DNA from: Thermoplasmata archaeon | Lineage (GTDB): Archaea > Thermoplasmatota > Thermoplasmata > Thermoplasmatales > Thermoplasmataceae | Assembly (NCBI GenBank): GCA_021797955.1 | Contig: JAJZYV010000090.1 | Coordinates: 1-7,142, forward strand | DNA: 7,142 nt | Direction of reading: 5' to 3' | Part shown: positions 1 through 6,738 of the stretch, piece after piece | Position numbering within the stretch: position 1 is the first letter of the stretch | Layout: each line of letters opens with the position of its first letter | Notes under the pieces: model-generated | Seen by the model: only the letters and a program-made list of their open reading frames with translations | Database searches by the model: none | Told to the model about the DNA's origin: nothing | Made by a program: the position numbers and the translations under genes

Positions 1-501
1 AAATGCCTCTTCGTATGATAGGTTTCCCCCCATTGCCTTTAGCTTTGTCTCCTCGGATAATTCTTCAAATTTTTTATCAGCCCACATATGCTCTGACATA
101 TATCTTGAAATTTCTGTCATCCATCTATCTATTCTTTCAACTTCCTTGCGTTTAATTTCCCTCTTTATATCATCTTCAGTATTTGGATAACTCGGTTTAA
201 CCGATCTGACATTCTTTTTTGGAGTGTACTGCCTTGTCCTTCTGGTTCCCTGGTAACCATTTTGTTGGGCGACTGTTTGAGCTACTGAAATTCTAATATT
301 CTGATCATACTTTTTCCTTGATTCTTCATTGCTTAATGTTTCATAGGCCTCATTTAATTGCCGGGTCATCAATTCTGCAAGTGTAGTATCTCCGCTAAAA
401 GTGTCAGGGTGCCACTTTTTAATCAGATCCTTATACGACTTCCTGATCTCCTCATAAGAACTTGATGAGGAAACATTCAGCAGTGAATAATAATCCAGCA
501 T
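1..501 (-). CDS. J-domain protein (DnaJ-like co-chaperone), 3' end cut by window edge
   Basis: The frame is open from an ATG at 501 to the left edge, giving 167 residues with no stop. Residues 3-66 form a J domain: DYYSLLNV start, helix II with basic residues (IRKSYKDLIKKW), the HPD motif at residues 31-33, and a helix III ending in SRKKYD. HPD is the signature that stimulates Hsp70 ATPase activity, so a co-chaperone role follows from family knowledge. After the J domain there is no Gly/Phe region and no CxxCxGxG zinc repeat. Instead there is a polar, basic linker (about 70-105) and a charged, probably helical region with several Trp/Met residues. This makes it a class III-like J protein whose client-binding part I do not recognise. 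An ATG at 516 would add five residues, but the ATG at 501 lies about 25 bases from a TATA-like box and fits a leaderless start. It is divergent from the grpE-dnaK-dnaJ operon, which supports a link to that Hsp70. Confidence 0.85.
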   Translation of the reverse strand, partial: MLDYYSLLNVSSSSSYEEIRKSYKDLIKKWHPDTFSGDTTLAELMTRQLNEAYETLSNEESRKKYDQNIRISVAQTVAQQNGYQGTRRTRQYTPKKNVRSVKPSYPNTEDDIKREIKRKEVERIDRWMTEISRYMSEHMWADKKFEELSEETKLKAMGGNLSYEEAF

Positions 502-523
502 TAAGGACGTAATCATAACAGGA

Positions 524-529
524 TTAAAA
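524..529 (-). promoter_or_regulatory. TATA-like box for the divergent J-domain gene
   Basis: On the minus strand the run TTTTAA is centred about 25 bases upstream of the ATG at 501. This is the usual TATA-to-start distance in archaea, so transcription would begin at or next to the start codon. No Shine-Dalgarno motif is seen before either candidate ATG (501 or 516), which agrees with a leaderless message. The call rests on position and composition only. Confidence 0.45.
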
Positions 530-553
530 TGCTTATTCAGAGTGAGAGATGAA

Positions 554-604
554 TTTAGAGATTCTAAAACTTAGAATGGGGAATAAGAGTCTAAAACCTA
601 TGAT
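554..604. promoter_or_regulatory. Cluster of inverted TTAGA/TCTAA half-sites, candidate operator
   Basis: Positions 561-577 read ATTCTAA-AAC-TTAGAAT, a perfect 7-base inverted repeat with a 3-base spacer. It overlaps a second perfect one at 554-568, TTTAGA-GAT-TCTAAA, also with a 3-base spacer. A partial copy sharing the core TCTAAAAC lies 27 bases further on (identical octamers at 563-570 and 590-597). The half-sites therefore alternate in direction at centres 557, 565, 573 and 592. The cluster lies between the two divergent TATA-like boxes, upstream of both, which suits an activator or a shared regulator of the chaperone genes better than a repressor covering the TATA box. The regulator is unknown; I see no obvious match to the Pyrococcus Phr site. 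Confidence 0.45.
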
Positions 605-649
605 TCAATTTAATTTTTCTGCAGTAAATACTCAGGATGCTGATATGGT

Positions 650-670
650 ATATTATAGAAATATTTTTAA
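650..670 (+). promoter_or_regulatory. TATA-like promoter region of the grpE-dnaK-dnaJ operon
   Basis: Two AT-rich boxes overlap here: TATTATA-like at about 650-657 and TATTTTTAA at 662-670. The second is centred about 26 bases before the GTG at 692, and so would give a leaderless message from that codon. The first would put the transcript start near 679, leaving a short leader in which GTGA (692-695) sits 5 bases before the ATG at 701. The sequence does not decide between them. Confidence 0.45.
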
Positions 671-700
671 TGAAGAACATACTTACTGCAAGTGACCTTT

Positions 701-1222
701 ATGCAAGACCCGATGGATGAATTAATTAATCCCTTAAAACATTCAGTTGAGGTGTCAAACAACAGAAACAACAAATCCAGGAAAATTTCAGTCGCAATAG
801 AGGATGAAAAGTTAGATGAATTGGAAAGTAAAAACTCCGAATTGATTAGGTCACTAGCAGATTTGCAAAATTACCTAAAAATACAACAGAGGGACTTTCA
901 AAACCAGTCAAAGACAAGAGGAAGGGAAATTATTTCCAATCTTCTACCTTTTTTGGACTCGTTGGATGCTGCAATTTCGTCAAATAAGGATTCAGAAACG
1001 GTAAAGTCACTGAGAGATAACATTCTAGGCATCCTGGGAAAAATGGGTTTGAAACCCATAGAAAGTGAAAAGCAAAAAGTAAACGTAAAGTGTCACGAAG
1101 TCGTTGGAGTCGTTGAGGGAGATGAAGACAATATGATTGCTCACGAGATTCAAAAAGGATATTTTTTGAACGATGAGGTGATCAGGACTTCAAAGGTTAT
1201 TGTTAATAAAAAAGGTGAATGA
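701..1222 (+). CDS. grpE: GrpE nucleotide exchange factor
   Basis: GrpE releases ADP from DnaK and so restarts its substrate cycle in the cytoplasm. The product is about 173 residues, in the usual archaeal/bacterial range. After a variable polar N-terminus, a long helix/coiled coil ([11 protein letters not shown]... into [12 protein letters not shown]) leads to the four-helix part with [12 protein letters not shown], matching the family's LLPxxDxxxxAL. A small beta domain follows, with CHEVVGV in place of the HEAV segment and the typical ending [19 protein letters not shown]. The frame also allows a GTG start at 692 (three residues longer), which would fit a leaderless transcript, and an ATG at 713. 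I chose the ATG at 701 because it has GTGA 5 bases upstream, but 692 is nearly as good. It is the first gene of the operon, two bases ahead of the preferred dnaK start. Confidence 0.93.
   Translation: MQDPMDELINPLKHSVEVSNNRNNKSRKISVAIEDEKLDELESKNSELIRSLADLQNYLKIQQRDFQNQSKTRGREIISNLLPFLDSLDAAISSNKDSETVKSLRDNILGILGKMGLKPIESEKQKVNVKCHEVVGVVEGDEDNMIAHEIQKGYFLNDEVIRTSKVIVNKKGE
1214..1218 (+). promoter_or_regulatory. Shine-Dalgarno site that sets the dnaK start
   Basis: GGTGA lies in the last codons of grpE, 6 bases before the ATG at 1225. The other in-frame ATG at 1219 starts immediately after it, with no spacer, so it cannot be served well by this site. The spacing favours the start at 1225. Confidence 0.7.
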
Positions 1223-1224
1223 AA

Positions 1225-3084
1225 ATGAGTAAAATAATAGGAATAGATTTGGGAACAAGTAATTCTGCTGCGTCAGTTGTAATCTCTGGAAAGCCAACAA
1301 TGATACCCAGTGCTGAGGGTGTATCAATTGGGGGAAAATCATTTCCGAGTTACGTTGCATTTACAAAGGAAGGGGATCTTCTTGTGGGTGAACCAGCAAG
1401 AAGACAGGCGCTTCTCAACCCGGAAGGAACGATCTATGCGGCGAAGAGAAAGATGGGAACAGACTTTAAATTCAAAGCCTATGGAAAGGAATATACACCG
1501 CAGCAGATTTCATCGTTTATTCTTCAAAAGATTAAGAGAGACGCAGAGGCATTCTTGGGAGAGCCTGTAACAGATGCCGTTATTACAGTCCCTGCCTATT
1601 TTGATGACAATCAAAGGCAGGCAACAAAGGATGCGGGAACAATTGCAGGATTAAATGTGAAGAGAATTATAAATGAACCAACTGCAGCCTCACTGGCCTA
1701 TGGCTTGGACAAAACGGGTCAATCAATGAAAATCCTGGTATTCGATTTTGGAGGAGGAACTCTTGATGTGACAATAATGGATTTTGGAGACGGCGTATTT
1801 GAAGTTGACTCAACGTCAGGAGACACAAAACTGGGGGGAACCGATATGGATGAAATCATAATTAACTTCCTGGTAAATGATTTCAAGGCAAAGGAAAAGG
1901 TTGACCTTAGCAAGGATCCAAAGGCATACATTAGACTGAAAGACGCAGCTGAAAAGGCCAAGATTGAGCTTTCAACAACTCTTGAAACTGAAATAAATCT
2001 GCCCTACATTACAATAAGCAACAACGAACCTAAAAATTTGGTTGTAAAGCTTACAAGATCGAAACTGGAAGAATTGATAGCACCGATTGTCGCAAGATCA
2101 AAACATCCCTTGGAAACAGCAATGAAGGAAGCCTCATTGACAAAGGACAAGATAGACAAGATTATCCTAGTTGGCGGACCTACAAGAATACCATATGTAA
2201 GGAAATACGTAGAGGATTTCTTCAACAAGAAGGCCGAGGGAGGAGTTGATCCCATGGAATGTGTTTCAATTGGAGCAGCAATCCAGGGTGCAGTTTTGAC
2301 AGGGGATATCAAGGATATAGTCCTATTGGACGTGACCCCATTGACACTGGGAATAGAAACCCTGGGTGGTGTTGCGACACCAATAATACCAGCAAACACT
2401 ACAATACCCACACAAAAGTCTCAAATATTTTCCACTGCCGCTGACAACCAGACAGAGGTAACCATTCACATAGTACAGGGAGAAAGATCAATGGCCAAGG
2501 ATAATGTATCTCTTGGAATGTTTAATTTGCAGGGGATTCCAATGGCTCCGAGAGGTATACCTCAGATAGAAGTTGCGTTTGATATAGATGCAAATGGTAT
2601 ACTAACAGTCACGGCAAAGGATAAAGCAACGAATAAATCTCAGAGGATTTCCATTGAAGCAAAGAACAAGCTGAGCAAAGAAGAAATTGAAAAGATGAAA
2701 AAAGAGGCTGAACAATTTGCAGACGCAGACAAAAGTAAAAAGGAAGAAATAGAAAAATTAAACATGGCTGAAACACTGGCATACACTACTGAAAAAACCA
2801 TTAACGAAAATAAGGATAAGATAGATGAGAAAGACAGAACAGAGGCAGAAGAACTAATTAAGGAACTTAAGGCAGCCATAGAAGAAAAAAATCTTGAAAA
2901 TGTTGAAAGCGTAACTGAAAAACTCTCCAAAAAGGCTCAGGAAATCGGAATGGCCATGTATTCAAAAGCTCAGGAAGCCAGCCAGAACACAGATGGACAG
3001 AAGGAACAGGAGGGGACAGAGTCTACTGAGGAACCAGCCCAGGAGACAACAGACGATCAGTCTGGCAAGGAGAACTCTCAATAA
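1225..3084 (+). CDS. dnaK: DnaK, Hsp70 molecular chaperone
   Basis: This ATP-dependent Hsp70 binds exposed hydrophobic stretches of unfolded proteins and works with GrpE and DnaJ on either side. With the start at 1225 it has 619 residues. The nucleotide-binding domain (about 1-363) shows [10 protein letters not shown] (6-15), the [10 protein letters not shown] phosphate loop (173-182), where Thr179 matches the autophosphorylated Thr199 of E. coli, and VGGPTRIP (316-323). The linker VLLDVTPL (366-373) leads to a well-kept beta substrate-binding domain, then a helical lid (about 485-580) and an acidic, Gln/Glu/Thr-rich tail ending without EEVD, as expected for DnaK. Relative to E. coli, the roughly two-dozen-residue insert after MGTDFKF is missing; this short form is known from Gram-positive and archaeal DnaK. 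Thr12 of E. coli is Ser here, a mild change. An ATG at 1219 would add Met-Lys but has no Shine-Dalgarno spacer. Confidence 0.98.
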   Translation: MSKIIGIDLGTSNSAASVVISGKPTMIPSAEGVSIGGKSFPSYVAFTKEGDLLVGEPARRQALLNPEGTIYAAKRKMGTDFKFKAYGKEYTPQQISSFILQKIKRDAEAFLGEPVTDAVITVPAYFDDNQRQATKDAGTIAGLNVKRIINEPTAASLAYGLDKTGQSMKILVFDFGGGTLDVTIMDFGDGVFEVDSTSGDTKLGGTDMDEIIINFLVNDFKAKEKVDLSKDPKAYIRLKDAAEKAKIELSTTLETEINLPYITISNNEPKNLVVKLTRSKLEELIAPIVARSKHPLETAMKEASLTKDKIDKIILVGGPTRIPYVRKYVEDFFNKKAEGGVDPMECVSIGAAIQGAVLTGDIKDIVLLDVTPLTLGIETLGGVATPIIPANTTIPTQKSQIFSTAADNQTEVTIHIVQGERSMAKDNVSLGMFNLQGIPMAPRGIPQIEVAFDIDANGILTVTAKDKATNKSQRISIEAKNKLSKEEIEKMKKEAEQFADADKSKKEEIEKLNMAETLAYTTEKTINENKDKIDEKDRTEAEELIKELKAAIEEKNLENVESVTEKLSKKAQEIGMAMYSKAQEASQNTDGQKEQEGTESTEEPAQETTDDQSGKENSQ

Positions 3085-3091
3085 GTGATCC
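3085..3091 (+). promoter_or_regulatory. Possible ribosome binding site in the dnaK-dnaJ gap
   Basis: The whole 7-base gap between the dnaK stop and the dnaJ start reads GTGATCC. This could pair with the GGATCAC part of a typical archaeal 16S rRNA 3' end. It lacks the purine-rich AGGAGG part and touches the ATG, so it is a weak or unusual site. Translational coupling from dnaK may matter more. Confidence 0.3.
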
Positions 3092-4189
3092 ATGGCAACT
3101 AAGGATTATTACGGAGTACTGGGTGTCCCAAAAGACGCCTCGCCGGAAGATATTAAAAAGGCTTTCAGGCAATTGGCCAGAAAATGGCACCCGGATGCAA
3201 ATCCCACAAACAAGGATGCAGCTGAAGCCAAATTTAAAGAAATTAGCGAAGCTTACGAAGTTCTTTCAGATGAGAATAAGAGAAGAACATACGACCAAAC
3301 AGGACAGGTAAACTTTGGAGGAAATGGAAATCAGGGCTTTAACTGGAATGATTTTACACACTTCGGAGATTTTAGTGACATTTTCGATGACCTGTTCAGA
3401 AACTTTGGCGGAGGAGGCTTCAGACAGCAATATGGAGGAAGGGCTCAGCGGCAGCTTGATCTATCTCTGAATATATCGGTATCACTGGCAGAATCATACA
3501 GAGGTACAAAAAAAGAGATTAGGTATAAGAGGACTGTTGACTGCAAGAACTGCAATGGACGTGGTTTTGAGGGAAATGACGTAAGAACCTGCTCCACATG
3601 CAATGGAACAGGACAGGAAAGAGTTGTGCAACAGACAGGACCTTTCAGGATGATGAATGTGATCACATGCAGAACCTGCCAGGGAAGAGGGAGTATCGGT
3701 TCTATAAAATGTCACATTTGCCACGGGTCTGGTAAAAAAAGCGAACTCGAGACGAAGAGTATAGAAATCCCAGCTGGGATAGCTGATAACTCTCAATTTG
3801 TAATACGAGGATTCGGAGATGAGGAATCTTCAGAGAGGGGAGACCTATACATACTAGTAAATGTAAGAGACGAAAAAGGGTTCAAAAGAGTTGGCAACGA
3901 TCTCGTAGTGGAAAAGGAAATAACGTTTCCGCAGGCAAGCTTGGGTTCAGAGTTGGATATTGACATTTTCGGCGAACAGGTACAATTTAAACTTCCTGCA
4001 GGTACCCAACCCGGTGAATTTATCAAAGTGAAGGGTCTTGGTTTTCAACACACAAGGGGCGTTGGCAGAGGAGACCTAATGATAAGGGCTAAAGTCACAG
4101 TTCCCAAGAAATTGAGTTCTTCACAGAAAGAAGCAATGGAGAAGTTAGCCAAAGAATTAGAAACAAAACATACTTGGTTCGGAAAGTAA
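3092..4189 (+). CDS. dnaJ: DnaJ, class I Hsp40 co-chaperone
   Basis: DnaJ binds clients, hands them to DnaK and stimulates its ATPase. The 365 residues show the full class I order. A J domain (about 4-68) carries HPD at 33-35 and ends in RRTYDQTG. A Gly/Phe-rich region (about 72-116) contains the DIFDDLF segment. Four CxxCxGxG zinc repeats lie at 151-158, 167-174, 193-200 and 207-214, enough for two zinc centres. The C-terminal client-binding beta domains include [22 protein letters not shown] and VGRGDLMI, and the protein ends near the family's usual dimerisation tail. No key residue is missing. It follows dnaK by 7 bases and is the last gene of the operon. Its G/F and zinc regions separate it from the divergent J protein at the left edge. 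Confidence 0.98.
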   Translation: MATKDYYGVLGVPKDASPEDIKKAFRQLARKWHPDANPTNKDAAEAKFKEISEAYEVLSDENKRRTYDQTGQVNFGGNGNQGFNWNDFTHFGDFSDIFDDLFRNFGGGGFRQQYGGRAQRQLDLSLNISVSLAESYRGTKKEIRYKRTVDCKNCNGRGFEGNDVRTCSTCNGTGQERVVQQTGPFRMMNVITCRTCQGRGSIGSIKCHICHGSGKKSELETKSIEIPAGIADNSQFVIRGFGDEESSERGDLYILVNVRDEKGFKRVGNDLVVEKEITFPQASLGSELDIDIFGEQVQFKLPAGTQPGEFIKVKGLGFQHTRGVGRGDLMIRAKVTVPKKLSSSQKEAMEKLAKELETKHTWFGK

Positions 4190-4390
4190 GCACTTATGTC
4201 TTAAGTGAATTTGCGATTATGATCTAAAATTCCTTTGGCAGAGAGAATACCACGTAGAGATAATCCTTATCATACTTGAATAAAATAATTCTTTATTATG
4301 ATTTTTCAAGGAAATCGATATTTACTAACTAAAACCAACAGAGCGGGTTAAATTCTATTTACTTAAAAAATTTATTTCAGGAAAGAAATC
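4190..4390. other. Non-coding gap between dnaJ and the usp gene
   Basis: About 200 AT-rich bases with no credible open frame and no recognisable RNA gene. It holds the hairpin at 4191-4207, a second short inverted repeat at 4259-4271 (GATAA-TCC-TTATC), arms CTTGAA/TTCAAG at 4275-4280 and 4305-4310, and T5 at 4302-4306. Either the hairpin area or the T-run could end the chaperone transcript, but neither looks strong. Confidence 0.6.
4191..4207 (+). terminator. Small hairpin just after dnaJ, possible 3'-end signal
   Basis: CACTTA (4191-4196) and TAAGTG (4202-4207) pair perfectly around the 5-base loop TGTCT, starting one base after the dnaJ stop. No T-run follows directly, so it is not a classic intrinsic terminator. 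It could protect the transcript end or be a chance repeat. Confidence 0.25.
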
Positions 4391-4399
4391 TTAATATAT
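4391..4399 (+). promoter_or_regulatory. TATA box of the universal stress protein gene
   Basis: TTAATATAT is centred about 26 bases before the ATG at 4421 and 23 before the ATG at 4418. It is preceded by the purine-rich GAAAGAAA, which fits a transcription factor B recognition element. No Shine-Dalgarno site precedes either ATG, so the gene is probably transcribed without a leader. Confidence 0.6.
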
Positions 4400-4417
4400 C
4401 ATGTGGGGCTTAATACT

Positions 4418-4861
4418 ATGATGAAAATTCTGGTTGCCTTTGATAATTCGCCAAGCGGAAGAAAGGCATTAAAATTTGCTATGAACTTTAAGAGCGTATG
4501 CGAAAGGCTCACGGTATTATATGTTAACCCCGGAATGGTAAAGGTAGCCTCCAGCGTTGACAATATAGTCCCTGAAGCTGTATTTAATGACCAGGAAAAA
4601 TTCATTGAAGAAATTAGCAAAGCCACAGAAGAAATAATTGGAGAAAGCGGAATTTCATACGAATTTGTAAAATCTGAGGCTTCAGGTGAGGAAGTGGCTG
4701 CCAAGATTCACCAGGTGTCAAAGGAAAAGGAAATTGATTTTATAATTACTGGAACCAGGAAACTCAGCGGAATCAGCAAATTCATTCTCGGTTCAGTAAG
4801 TTCGGAATTGATTAAAATTTCAGGAATTCCCGTTATGGTAGTAGCTCCGGATGCTGCCTGA
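4418..4861 (+). CDS. Universal stress protein (UspA) family protein
   Basis: A 147-residue single-domain UspA-like protein, probably a cytoplasmic dimer that binds a nucleotide. It starts with the family's beta strand and loop (KILVAFDNSPSGRKAL). It ends with DFIITGTRKLSG...FILGSVSSELIKISGIPVMVV, the usual C-terminal half of the fold. The ATP-binding pattern G-2x-G-9x-G(S/T) is present as G112-TR-K115-9x-G125-S126, so the middle Gly is Lys. Whether it still binds ATP is open. A GTG at 4403 would extend it by five residues, but the TATA box at 4391-4399 points to a leaderless start at 4418 or 4421. Its own promoter separates it from the chaperone operon, though a stress role would suit the neighbourhood. 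It converges on the minus-strand membrane gene. The specific physiological role is unknown. Confidence 0.9.
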   Translation: MMKILVAFDNSPSGRKALKFAMNFKSVCERLTVLYVNPGMVKVASSVDNIVPEAVFNDQEKFIEEISKATEEIIGESGISYEFVKSEASGEEVAAKIHQVSKEKEIDFIITGTRKLSGISKFILGSVSSELIKISGIPVMVVAPDAA

Positions 4862-4867
4862 TTTTTT
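4862..4867 (+). terminator. T6 run directly after the usp stop, likely terminator
   Basis: Six T residues on the plus strand begin right after the TGA of the usp gene and run into the stop codon of the convergent gene. Oligo-T tracts without a hairpin are the known archaeal termination signal. On the minus strand no comparable T-run lies just after the stop of the opposite gene. Confidence 0.5.
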
Positions 4868-6737
4868 AAATAAGCACCACAAGTATCAGAACCAAAAAGA
4901 AAGCACATATTATATAGATCACATATTGGTTAATATTGCCATTCATGAATTTTCTTGCAAAAATACTTGATAACTTACTGAATGAACGTGAGAAATCCAG
5001 TATGATCAACCAGAAGATATCGAATGTTCTCTCCTGATATTGCCCTTCACTTTTTTCTTCCTTAGAAAGGTAGATTTTTCTCATAATAATTCTCAGATTA
5101 TTGGCGTAAGCAAATGAATTGAACCAATGTTCCTGCTCTATCCCACCATTCCAGATTGGGATAGGCCTTGATTGTGCTTTTGAGAAAAGGGCAGCAATTA
5201 GGCTGCCAACTGACAAGAAAATAATGATAAAAATAGGAGACATGAATCCAAAGAACCCTCTGGATAAGCTTGGTGAATAGATAAGAAATGGATAGTATAT
5301 TCCCTTTAGATTGGAAAGAAATATGAGTGTATGACCTAAGTTCAGGATCTTTGAACCTACAAAAGAGTAGAGGTATATGAATGCAGGAGAAAAAATGCTG
5401 ATCGAAAGAATCAAAATCCCTGCAAGAGAGATTGACTTATTGATGTCTGTGCCATTCTCTTCTGTATCCTTTTTTATTGTCATAAAGTTAAAGAATTTTG
5501 TAAAAGTGGGTATGGTAATGCCCGCCCCTAACGCAGCCAACGATCCGGTAACGATAGATACCAAAGCCAGCAGTAGATGAGATGAACTTGATGAAATAAA
5601 CAGCGATTCAAGAAGAAACCACTCTCCAATACCCCCGCCTATCGGGGCCAATCCCATTAAAGAAATTACGGCTATTGCCCCACTGAATCTTGAGAAGGGC
5701 GATAACTCGCTGCCGGACTTTCCGTTGATACTGTGTTCCCGGCTTCTCGCCGAGATAATGAATACTGCCGATTTGGCCCAAGCATGGGCTGTAGCAAATA
5801 TGAATATACCCGACAAAATGAAAAGCTCGATTGACGAATTCCCGTAGTAATTCCAACATATTGCCATACCAACAAGTAATATCATAGCACCGGAGTTTTC
5901 AACAGTGCTGTAGGCTGGGAGCATTTTAGAGTTTTCTGATGAAAGGGCATAGATTGAACCGAACATGAGGGAAAAGGAACCTGTGATCATCAATACCAAA
6001 CCCAGGACCAAGTTAGCAGTGGAGGAAACAACAAACAATACGATACCGTACAGAGCAAGTGTGGTCATGGCAGCGCTAAATATGATTGAACCTGGTGTGG
6101 GAGAATTTCCATGCGCAATGGGCAGCCATTCCACCATCTGTAGCGGTACCATTCCCATTTTAAAAAGAAAACCCAGTACTATCACAGTGAGAATGTATGG
6201 ATTGCTTAAGGAATGCCCGAGAATAAGAGTTCCGGTAGAAAAATAGTACCCTGCAAACCCAACAGTTAAGAATAAAGTGCTTAACTCTCCAAAGGCAATG
6301 AACACAAATGAAGGGTAAGCCTTAGAATCTTTTTTGAAACCGATCAGAAGGTATCCGGATATCGTCATTAATTCCCAGAACATCAAGAACAGAACCACAT
6401 TCCATGAAATTATTACCGAATTGATAGAAAGCAAGGTAAGACCTATAAAGAATGATAATTTTTTATCCTGTGGAAGGTATTTGATGGACAGTGAAAATAC
6501 CATTATTTCAACTACTGAAATAATGAATAGAAAGACTGAATTTAACTGATTGAGCGCGAAATTTATGTTTTCAAAATTGTACTTTAACAATGGAAATGAG
6601 CCCAGCATTGTGAGGATTGAAATCAGTGAGTAAACTATCGAAACCCCTATACCAATCCAGTATGCAATTTTGGGGTTGATCAAAGAGAGAAATGGAATGA
6701 GGACAAAGGTAAGAAACAGGATGGGTAATAAATTCAT
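4866..6737 (-). CDS. HyfB/HycC-like proton-translocating membrane subunit of a hydrogenase-type complex
   Basis: A 623-residue, very hydrophobic protein with some 14 or more membrane segments, in the NuoL/NuoM/MrpD antiporter family. Family landmarks are present: WEL with Glu122 in the TM5 position, FKMGMVPLQ with Lys193 in the discontinuous TM7, HAWAKSAVF with Lys322, and LAPIGGGIGEWFLLES with Glu372 in the later broken helix. These charged residues are thought to move protons across the membrane. Length and C-terminus (PIPIWNGG, then a long stretch and a last helix after NGNINQYVIY) match HyfB/HycC of group 4 hydrogenases better than NuoL, which has a lateral helix. At the TM8 position where HyfB and NuoM have Lys (GVMIK), this protein has Thr226 in an SAAMTTLALYG context, as NuoL does. 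It follows the small subunit by one base with GAGGGG 8 bases before the ATG. It could pump H+ or Na+; the sequence does not say which. Confidence 0.88.
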   Translation of the reverse strand: MNLLPILFLTFVLIPFLSLINPKIAYWIGIGVSIVYSLISILTMLGSFPLLKYNFENINFALNQLNSVFLFIISVVEIMVFSLSIKYLPQDKKLSFFIGLTLLSINSVIISWNVVLFLMFWELMTISGYLLIGFKKDSKAYPSFVFIAFGELSTLFLTVGFAGYYFSTGTLILGHSLSNPYILTVIVLGFLFKMGMVPLQMVEWLPIAHGNSPTPGSIIFSAAMTTLALYGIVLFVVSSTANLVLGLVLMITGSFSLMFGSIYALSSENSKMLPAYSTVENSGAMILLVGMAICWNYYGNSSIELFILSGIFIFATAHAWAKSAVFIISARSREHSINGKSGSELSPFSRFSGAIAVISLMGLAPIGGGIGEWFLLESLFISSSSSHLLLALVSIVTGSLAALGAGITIPTFTKFFNFMTIKKDTEENGTDINKSISLAGILILSISIFSPAFIYLYSFVGSKILNLGHTLIFLSNLKGIYYPFLIYSPSLSRGFFGFMSPIFIIIFLSVGSLIAALFSKAQSRPIPIWNGGIEQEHWFNSFAYANNLRIIMRKIYLSKEEKSEGQYQERTFDIFWLIILDFSRSFSKLSSIFARKFMNGNINQYVIYIICAFFLVLILVVLI

Positions 6738-6738
6738 T

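Noticed and set aside
554..604. CRISPR-like or mobile-element repeat
   Set aside because: The repeats are short palindromic half-sites with no equal-length spacers, no terminal inverted repeats around a transposase, and no target duplication.
502..700. tRNA or other small RNA gene in the divergent intergenic region
   Set aside because: I see no cloverleaf arms, no TTCGA-type T-loop and no GC-rich stretch; promoter signals explain the region.
2004..2411. Long open frame on the minus strand inside dnaK (135 codons), with others at 1719-1961 and 2640-2930
   Set aside because: All lie antisense to a strongly conserved Hsp70 frame. Their products are Ser/Phe/Ile-rich, as expected from reading codons for charged residues backwards, and no promoter or ribosome site supports them.
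3445..3796. Overlapping minus-strand frames under dnaJ with Cys and His residues
   Set aside because: The Cys and His residues arise from the complement of the zinc-repeat codons; the plus-strand frame is an unmistakable DnaJ.
4216..4302. Octamer ATTATGAT repeated at 4216-4223 and 4295-4302
   Set aside because: A single 8-base repeat in AT-rich non-coding DNA is expected by chance, and it has no regular spacing or third copy.
5608..5875. Minus-strand alternative frames within the HyfB-like gene
   Set aside because: They are out of frame with an uninterrupted 623-residue family member on the same strand and show no family features.
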